Origin: an uncultured Marvinbryantia sp.
GTDB lineage: Bacteria > Bacillota > Clostridia > Lachnospirales > Lachnospiraceae
Reading direction: 5' to 3'
Length of the DNA stretch: 64,000 nt
NCBI GenBank assembly: GCA_947630735.1
Contig: CANRIR010000007.1
Coordinates: forward strand, 1-64,000
Within the stretch, counting starts at the first letter, position 1, and every line of letters begins with the position of its first letter. Of this stretch, positions 59,181-64,000 are shown one piece after another. A program made the position numbers and the translations under genes. The notes below the pieces were generated by a model, which saw only the letters and a program-made list of their open reading frames with translations, ran no database searches and was not told the DNA's origin.

Positions 59181-60137
59181 ATGGAGAAGACGGCTCAGAT
59201 CTTGAAGGATATACTGCACGTGGAGGTGGAGCCCTCCGCTTCCGCGGCTGCGCGCACACTGCCCCTGTTTTTGCGGGAACAGTTTGGCGCTTATGTGCTC
59301 TCGGTGGAACATACGGAGGTGCTGTTTGCAGACCCGCGGGCGAAGATGTCCTTTTCCGCTCTGCGCAGGTACTGGGAGCAGCTGGAACAGTACGCGAAGC
59401 TGCCCTGCGTCCTGTGCCTGGACGGGGCCACCCGCTATGCGAAGGAGAGGCTGATCAGGCTGGGCATTCCCTTTATCCTGGATGCGGAGAATCTCTATCT
59501 GCCTTTTCTGGGCGTCGTCCTGCAGAAAAAGAGGGAGGCGCAGCCCCCGCACATCCAAAAACTCACGCCCATCGCCCAGAAAATGGTGCTGCTGGCGCTG
59601 TATGAAAAGTGGCAGCGGGTGTCCTGTCGGGAGATCAGCGAGCGGATGGGGGTGTCCCGGATGACGGCCTCCAGAAATCTGCTGGAGCTGCAGGCGCTGG
59701 ACCTCCCGCTGGTGGAGACAGGAGGCGGGGCAAAGTTTTATGCCTTCGGCGGAACACGCAGGCAGCTGTTTGAACTGTGCAGCCCGTATTTCCAGGATCC
59801 GGTGGCAAAGGTCTGCGCGCTGGAGGAGGTCCCGCAGGGCCTGGACTGCCTGGGCGGCCGCTCCGCCGTCTCCGGGAGGAACATGCTCGCGGATCACAGA
59901 TACCTGACCTTTGCGCTGACGCGTGAGGAGTGCCGGAACCGGAAGGTGGAGGAATACCCGCAGTGCCGCCCGGAAGACGCGGCCTGTGTGGTGCATGTGC
60001 TGCGGTACAAGATCCAGATGGGAAAAGCCATAGATCCGATAAGCGCCATCCTGTCCGTCACGCAGACGGAGATGCCGGATATGCGCGACAGGGCGCTGAT
60101 GAAGCGCATCCTGGACGGAGCCCTGCTGGAAAGATAG
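59181..60137 (+). CDS. Unrecognised protein with a central helix-turn-helix
   Basis: Protein of 318 residues that I cannot assign to a named family. A helix-turn-helix is visible near residues 140-175 (VSCREISERMGVSRMTASRNLLEL, of winged-helix type), with an N-terminal domain (about 1-125) and a C-terminal domain (about 185-318) without clear motifs. The N-terminal part has VLCLDGATRYAKERLIRLGIPFI, which resembles restriction-endonuclease-like or AbiEi-like folds only faintly. No membrane segment. The ATG at 59181 has GGGGAGG seven bases upstream. A palindrome just before the gene may be its operator. Probably a transcription regulator. Confidence 0.72.
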   Translation: MEKTAQILKDILHVEVEPSASAAARTLPLFLREQFGAYVLSVEHTEVLFADPRAKMSFSALRRYWEQLEQYAKLPCVLCLDGATRYAKERLIRLGIPFILDAENLYLPFLGVVLQKKREAQPPHIQKLTPIAQKMVLLALYEKWQRVSCREISERMGVSRMTASRNLLELQALDLPLVETGGGAKFYAFGGTRRQLFELCSPYFQDPVAKVCALEEVPQGLDCLGGRSAVSGRNMLADHRYLTFALTREECRNRKVEEYPQCRPEDAACVVHVLRYKIQMGKAIDPISAILSVTQTEMPDMRDRALMKRILDGALLER

Positions 60138-60174
60138 AAAGATCTTAAAAACGCTAGAAATTCTTAGAAATCAT

Positions 60175-60203
60175 TTGCTTTTATCTTGCACATCTGCTAT
60201 TAT
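60175..60203 (+). promoter_or_regulatory. Promoter of the GGDEF/EAL gene
   Basis: TTGCTT (60175-60180) and TATTAT (60198-60203) are 17 bases apart in an AT-rich region. The leader of about 85 bases contains a small bulged hairpin (GGGAGACTGT with ACAGTTCCC, about 60214-60237). It does not show the conserved core of a cyclic di-GMP riboswitch that I could recognise. Confidence 0.6.
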
Positions 60204-60296
60204 TAGATAAAAGGGAGACTGTTTTTTACAGTTCCCCGGAACGGACGAAGAACCGGGACCAGGAACGCTGCAGTTAAGAAAAATGAGGGATGCAGG

Positions 60297-62729
60297 ATGA
60301 AGATTAAGCATATGCTGTACAGCCTTCTTCTGATATTCACGCTGCTGCCCATCTGTATTTTCGGGGTCATCATGATCCAGGAGAATGACCGCCGGGTGGA
60401 GCGCGTGATGCGGGACGACATGACGGCCATCAGCGGTGCGCAGATCATGGAGATCAACGATTTCTGTGTGACGAGGCAGCAGGAAATGCTGCGGATATCC
60501 GAATATTCCATGCTGGAGGACGCGCTGCTGGCAAGCCTTGGCAGAAGAGAGCACCAGAGCGACGAGCAGATCCAGTATATGAAAGACATGATGTATGCCA
60601 CCATAGAGCACACGTCATGTCTTGAAAGCATGTCTGTCATAAACAGCAGATTCCAGACGGTGGCGGTCAGCGACGACTACGCCATCCGCGGCGAGGAGGG
60701 CCTGAAAACCGTCAATGTGGATTACGCCGCGGGCGGATTTTCCATCGGCGACATCTACGAGCGCGAGACCCCGAACGGCCCGCAGCGCATGGTCGCCGCG
60801 GTGCAGAGCATCGATTATGGGAATGAGATCATCGGCTATATCGTGGAGGAGATCCCGGTCACCTATTTCGACCATATGCGCAAGGAGACCGGACTTTGGG
60901 AGGACGGAACGCTCTATCTGCTGGATGGGAACGGACAGCTGATCACGGCGGGCACCCCCTCTGAGGAATCCCGCCTGCAGCTGGCCACCAGCGAGAAAGA
61001 GCGGGAAAATTTCACAAAGGCTTGGAACGAGATCGATCACGACAAAGTGCATTCCGGCATGATCTCCTACAACATGGGGCATGACACCTACCTGACGTAT
61101 TTTTCCGATTTCGAAAATACCAACTGGGGGATCCGGCTGTCGGTCAACTTAAGCGCGTACAAGGCCAGCGTCAACAGCTACGCGAGGCTTGTCATACTGG
61201 TGATGATCTGCCTGGCGCTTGCCCTGGCGGTAACCTCCTATTTCCTGACCAGGCGCATCTCCAAGCCGGTCAACTGCATCGCCGAGGTGCTGGACCGGGT
61301 GCAGAAGGAGCAGAATTATTCCCTGCGCGTGAAAAATGCGGGAAAGGATGAGATGGGCTTTCTGGCGGAGAAGACCAACGCCCTGCTGGACTATGTGGAG
61401 CAGGAGCGCTACGAGATCCAGCAGTCGGAGCGGGATCCGCTCACGGGCATGAAGGACCAGAAGGCGATAGAAAAAGAAATGCAGGAGAAGGTGGCGCGGG
61501 CGATCCAGGACGATACCCGCATCGCCGTTGGATATGTGGATGTGGACGACTTCCGCGAGATCAACAACCAGTACGGCCACGCGGAGGCGGATCAGTGCAT
61601 CCGCTATGTGGCGACCGTGCTGGAGAATACGGTTCCCGGCATCGTGGGAAGGAGCAGTGGGGACTCGTTCGTGTTCTGTGTGGAACAGGTGGAGAACACG
61701 GAGCAGATCCGCAAGCTGTCCGCTTTGATCCTGGATAAATTAAACGAGGGCTATTTCAGCCATATGGCCAACTGTCAGATCCCGCTGCCGAGCAGCATCG
61801 GCGTCGCGGTGGACGCCGGCCGGCGCATGAGTTTCAGCAGCCTGATGTACCAGGGCGCGGAGGCCCTGTACCAGGCGAAGGGAAAAGGCAAAAATACCTA
61901 CCACATCATCTCCAGGGAGGAGATGGGCAGCGCGTACGGCTCCAACGAGAGGGTGCTCGCCCTTCTGCAGGCGCTGCGCCGCAGCATCGAGGACGGGTGC
62001 CGGGGCTTTTATCTGTGCTACCAGCCCCTGATCCACGCCACGAACAACCGCGTGATCGGAGCGGAGTCGCTTCTCAGGTGGAACAGCGAAGCGTTTGGGG
62101 AAGTGTCGCCGGGCATCTTCATCCCGCTGATCGAGGACGACGCCTGCTTCTACAATCTGGGCAACTGGATCCTGCGGCAGTCGCTTCTGGAGATGCGGGA
62201 TATGCTGAAGACGGATCCCGATTTCCGGATCCATGTGAACGTGTCCTACTCCCAGCTGGTGCGGCGGGAATTCCGGGATTCCGTCATGGACATCCTGCGC
62301 GAGACGGGCTTTCCGTCCCGCAATCTGTGCCTGGAGCTGACGGAGCGGTGCCGTGCCCTGGATCTGGATTATCTGAAGGAAGTTATGACATTCTTCCACG
62401 CACAGGGGATCAGCATTGCCCTGGACGATTTCGGGACCGGTTTTTCCTCCCTGAATCTTCTGCGGCAGCTCCCGGTGGACAACATCAAGATCGACCAGTC
62501 CTTTGTCGCGAACGTGCGCGGGAACGCCGCGGATCAGGCGATCGTCCGGTCCGTGATCCAGTGCGCGGAGAGCATCGACGTCGAAGTGTGCGCGGAGGGC
62601 GTGGAGACAGATCAGATACGCGAGTACCTGCTGCGCTATCCGCAGCTGGTGCATCAGGGTTTCCTTTACTCCAGGCCTGTGCGGCTTGCACAGTTTGAAA
62701 AGTATTACCAGGAGCATCGGATCGCATAG
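60297..62729 (+). CDS. Membrane GGDEF/EAL protein, probable cyclic di-GMP phosphodiesterase
   Basis: Protein of 810 residues. Membrane helices near residues 7-27 and 298-318 enclose an extracellular Cache-like sensor domain. A HAMP domain (about 318-372) follows, then a GGDEF domain (about 380-545) whose signature reads SSGDS, so synthesis of cyclic di-GMP is unlikely. The EAL domain (about 560-805) keeps the key residues: ESLLR (with E590), NVSYSQ, ELTE, DDFGTGFSS, IKIDQSF, AEGVET and QGF. It should therefore break down cyclic di-GMP, perhaps with the degenerate GGDEF as a regulatory GTP site. The outside signal is unknown. Confidence 0.93.
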   Translation: MKIKHMLYSLLLIFTLLPICIFGVIMIQENDRRVERVMRDDMTAISGAQIMEINDFCVTRQQEMLRISEYSMLEDALLASLGRREHQSDEQIQYMKDMMYATIEHTSCLESMSVINSRFQTVAVSDDYAIRGEEGLKTVNVDYAAGGFSIGDIYERETPNGPQRMVAAVQSIDYGNEIIGYIVEEIPVTYFDHMRKETGLWEDGTLYLLDGNGQLITAGTPSEESRLQLATSEKERENFTKAWNEIDHDKVHSGMISYNMGHDTYLTYFSDFENTNWGIRLSVNLSAYKASVNSYARLVILVMICLALALAVTSYFLTRRISKPVNCIAEVLDRVQKEQNYSLRVKNAGKDEMGFLAEKTNALLDYVEQERYEIQQSERDPLTGMKDQKAIEKEMQEKVARAIQDDTRIAVGYVDVDDFREINNQYGHAEADQCIRYVATVLENTVPGIVGRSSGDSFVFCVEQVENTEQIRKLSALILDKLNEGYFSHMANCQIPLPSSIGVAVDAGRRMSFSSLMYQGAEALYQAKGKGKNTYHIISREEMGSAYGSNERVLALLQALRRSIEDGCRGFYLCYQPLIHATNNRVIGAESLLRWNSEAFGEVSPGIFIPLIEDDACFYNLGNWILRQSLLEMRDMLKTDPDFRIHVNVSYSQLVRREFRDSVMDILRETGFPSRNLCLELTERCRALDLDYLKEVMTFFHAQGISIALDDFGTGFSSLNLLRQLPVDNIKIDQSFVANVRGNAADQAIVRSVIQCAESIDVEVCAEGVETDQIREYLLRYPQLVHQGFLYSRPVRLAQFEKYYQEHRIA

Positions 62730-62750
62730 AAAGAAAGGACAGAGAGATAT

Positions 62751-63593
62751 ATGGCAATACGGATCATTACCGATTCCGCTGCGGATTATTCTGCGCAGGA
62801 GATCGAAAGGCGCGGGATCACCTGCATCCCCATGACGATCTCCTTCGGGGAAGAACAATTTCTGGACGGTGTGGATCTGACCAAGGAGCAGTTTTATGAA
62901 AAACTGCTGGAAAACAAGGATTTTCCAAAAACATCGCAGCCTTCTCCCACCACGTTCATCAACTGTTTTGAGGAGGCGAAGGCGGCGGGGGATGAAGTCA
63001 TTGTGATCCTCATCGCGGGCGTTTTGAGCGGCACGATCCAGAGCGCCCTGCTGGCGAAGGATATGGTGGAATATGACGCGATCCATGTCGTGGACAGTCA
63101 GAACGCCACTTTGGGGATGCGTTTCCTGGTGGACCGCGCGGTGTTCCTGCGGGACCAGGGCTGCAGCGCAGAGCAGATCGTGGAGGAGCTGGATGCCCTA
63201 AAACCGCGCATCCGGCTGTATGCCGGTCTGGACACCCTGGAGTATCTGCAGAAAGGCGGAAGGCTTTCAAAGAGCCAGGCCGTGCTGGGGAACCTGGTCA
63301 ATTTAAAACCCGTGATCACGGTCACGGAACTGGGAGAAGTCTCCCTGTGCGGCAGGCAGATCGGCATGCGCCACGCGTTTAAGCAGATCGCGGGCATCCT
63401 GGAGGAGGAAGCGCCGGATGTGGCTTACCCGGTATATTTTATCTACGCCTACGACAAAAAGAACTGCGTGAATTTCATCCAGTATCTGAAAAAGAAGGGG
63501 ATGGATTTCGGCACGCCGAAGCTGCGCGGGATCGGCGCTACCATCGGCAGCCATATCGGCACGGGCGCCTTTGGGATCGTATATGTAAAATAA
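62751..63593 (+). CDS. DegV family fatty-acid-binding protein
   Basis: Protein of 280 residues of the DegV (FakB) family, which binds a fatty acid and presents it to a kinase (FakA). The start IRIITDSAADYS, the segment TSQPSPTTFINCF and LAGVLSGTIQSALLAKD-like IAGVLSGTIQSALLA are typical, as is TLEYLQKGGRLSKSQAVLGNLVNLKPV. No fakA gene is in the window. It starts 21 bases after the EAL gene and may share its transcript. Length is normal. Confidence 0.95.
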   Translation: MAIRIITDSAADYSAQEIERRGITCIPMTISFGEEQFLDGVDLTKEQFYEKLLENKDFPKTSQPSPTTFINCFEEAKAAGDEVIVILIAGVLSGTIQSALLAKDMVEYDAIHVVDSQNATLGMRFLVDRAVFLRDQGCSAEQIVEELDALKPRIRLYAGLDTLEYLQKGGRLSKSQAVLGNLVNLKPVITVTELGEVSLCGRQIGMRHAFKQIAGILEEEAPDVAYPVYFIYAYDKKNCVNFIQYLKKKGMDFGTPKLRGIGATIGSHIGTGAFGIVYVK

Positions 63594-63639
63594 TGGAAAG
63601 AACACAGGAAAAAAGATCGGGAAAGGATAGAAGAAAAGT

Positions 63640-64000
63640 ATGATGAATAAGAAGAAATGGATAGCTTTTGCGCTTGCCTGCGGTATGATGGTCTCTCTGA
63701 CCGGCCAGGCGGCGGTGATGGGTTCGGAGGGAGATGTCTTTATCGGAGATGATCCCTATGGCGGATCGGGCGATGTGCCTCAGGGCGATTATCAGGATCC
63801 GAATGTCAACGTGGATCCCGGCATAGATGTTCCGCCGGCTACAGAGCAGCCTCCGGTTGATGAGCCGCCGGCTACAGAACAGCCTCCGGCTGACGAGCCG
63901 CCGGCAGTGGAACCGCCCGCGACGGAGGATCCGGGAGCGGAAGGGCCGGTCTATGTGCCGGAGGATCCGGCAGCCACGGAAGATGCCGGCCAGCAGTGGA
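63640..64000 (+). CDS. Secreted Pro-rich protein, 5' part only
   Basis: A reading frame open to the window edge, at least 120 residues. A signal peptide (about residues 1-27, MNKKKWIAFALACGMMVSLTGQA) is followed by an acidic segment and then Pro/Glu/Thr-rich repeats such as PPATEQPPVDEPPATEQPPADEPP. Such linkers often tether domains at the cell wall; no domain is reached before the cut. Two adjacent ATG codons (63640 and 63643) are possible starts; the binding site AAAGGA lies somewhat far upstream. Style resembles the linker of the 8113 product, but no homology is implied. Confidence 0.75.
   Translation, partial: MMNKKKWIAFALACGMMVSLTGQAAVMGSEGDVFIGDDPYGGSGDVPQGDYQDPNVNVDPGIDVPPATEQPPVDEPPATEQPPADEPPAVEPPATEDPGAEGPVYVPEDPAATEDAGQQW

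Noticed and set aside
60204-60296. Possible riboswitch in the leader of the GGDEF/EAL gene
   Set aside because: There is a small bulged hairpin, but I could not find the conserved bases of cyclic di-GMP or other riboswitch classes that I know.

Overview
The window reads as a piece of chromosome from a GC-rich, spore-forming, anaerobic Clostridia, most likely a Lachnospiraceae. The evidence is a complete spoIIIA operon behind a sigma-E-type promoter, spoIVB, a group-B-like [FeFe] hydrogenase, YesM/YesN-type sugar regulation, a DUF4317 protein, and Gram-positive signal peptides and ribosome binding sites. Nearly all genes lie on the + strand. The exceptions are an L,D-transpeptidase (30486-31946) and a carbamate kinase (33538-34467). 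I found no tRNA, rRNA, CRISPR array, insertion sequence or phage gene.

Layout. 1-365: non-coding DNA with nested inverted repeats, then a promoter. 366-10596: a response regulator and histidine kinase, two tandem paralogous lipoproteins, two ABC-2-type membrane proteins, an ABC ATPase, a large membrane-anchored surface protein and a small membrane protein. This looks like one envelope module, and matching direct repeats stand upstream of its two promoters. 10782-13998: recA (with a perfect SOS box), recX, rny. 14068-24860: a xylo-oligosaccharide locus made of a YesM-type kinase, a YesN-type regulator, a solute-binding protein, two permeases, GH8, GH43 and a NUDIX hydrolase. 25024-30483: DUF4317, sbcD, sbcC. 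30486-34467: L,D-transpeptidase, udk, GNAT, arcC. 34652-39858: spoIIIAA to spoIIIAH. 40010-41596: prfC. 41769-51993: a housekeeping block asp23-nusB-xseA-xseB-ispA-dxs-tlyA-nadK-argR-recN-spoIVB. 52140-58198: the hydrogenase followed at once by a complete sugar ABC transporter. 58289-63593: a secreted OB-fold-like protein, an unrecognised HTH protein, a GGDEF/EAL protein and DegV. From 63640: the start of a secreted Pro-rich protein cut by the window edge.

How the genes work together. In the xylan locus a membrane kinase senses an outside signal, an AraC-type regulator responds, the ABC proteins import xylo-oligosaccharides, and GH8 and GH43, which lack signal peptides, would break them down inside the cell. 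The locus has no ATPase of its own; the MalK-like ATPase at 53670 could serve it. The spoIIIA operon encodes the forespore-mother cell channel, and spoIVB encodes the forespore protease that signals back to the mother cell.

The most unusual signal is a dispersed, structured element present three times (about 1051-1103, 24934-25023, 32852-32942). In each copy a purine-rich ribosome-binding-like stretch stands just 5' of a GC-rich stem, the stem closes with GCGGGCCCGCGGC, and the start codon follows 11-12 bases later. The three downstream genes are unrelated. The stem carries a pair-preserving change between copies, and folding would bring the binding stretch to the start codon. I do not recognise it as a described family.
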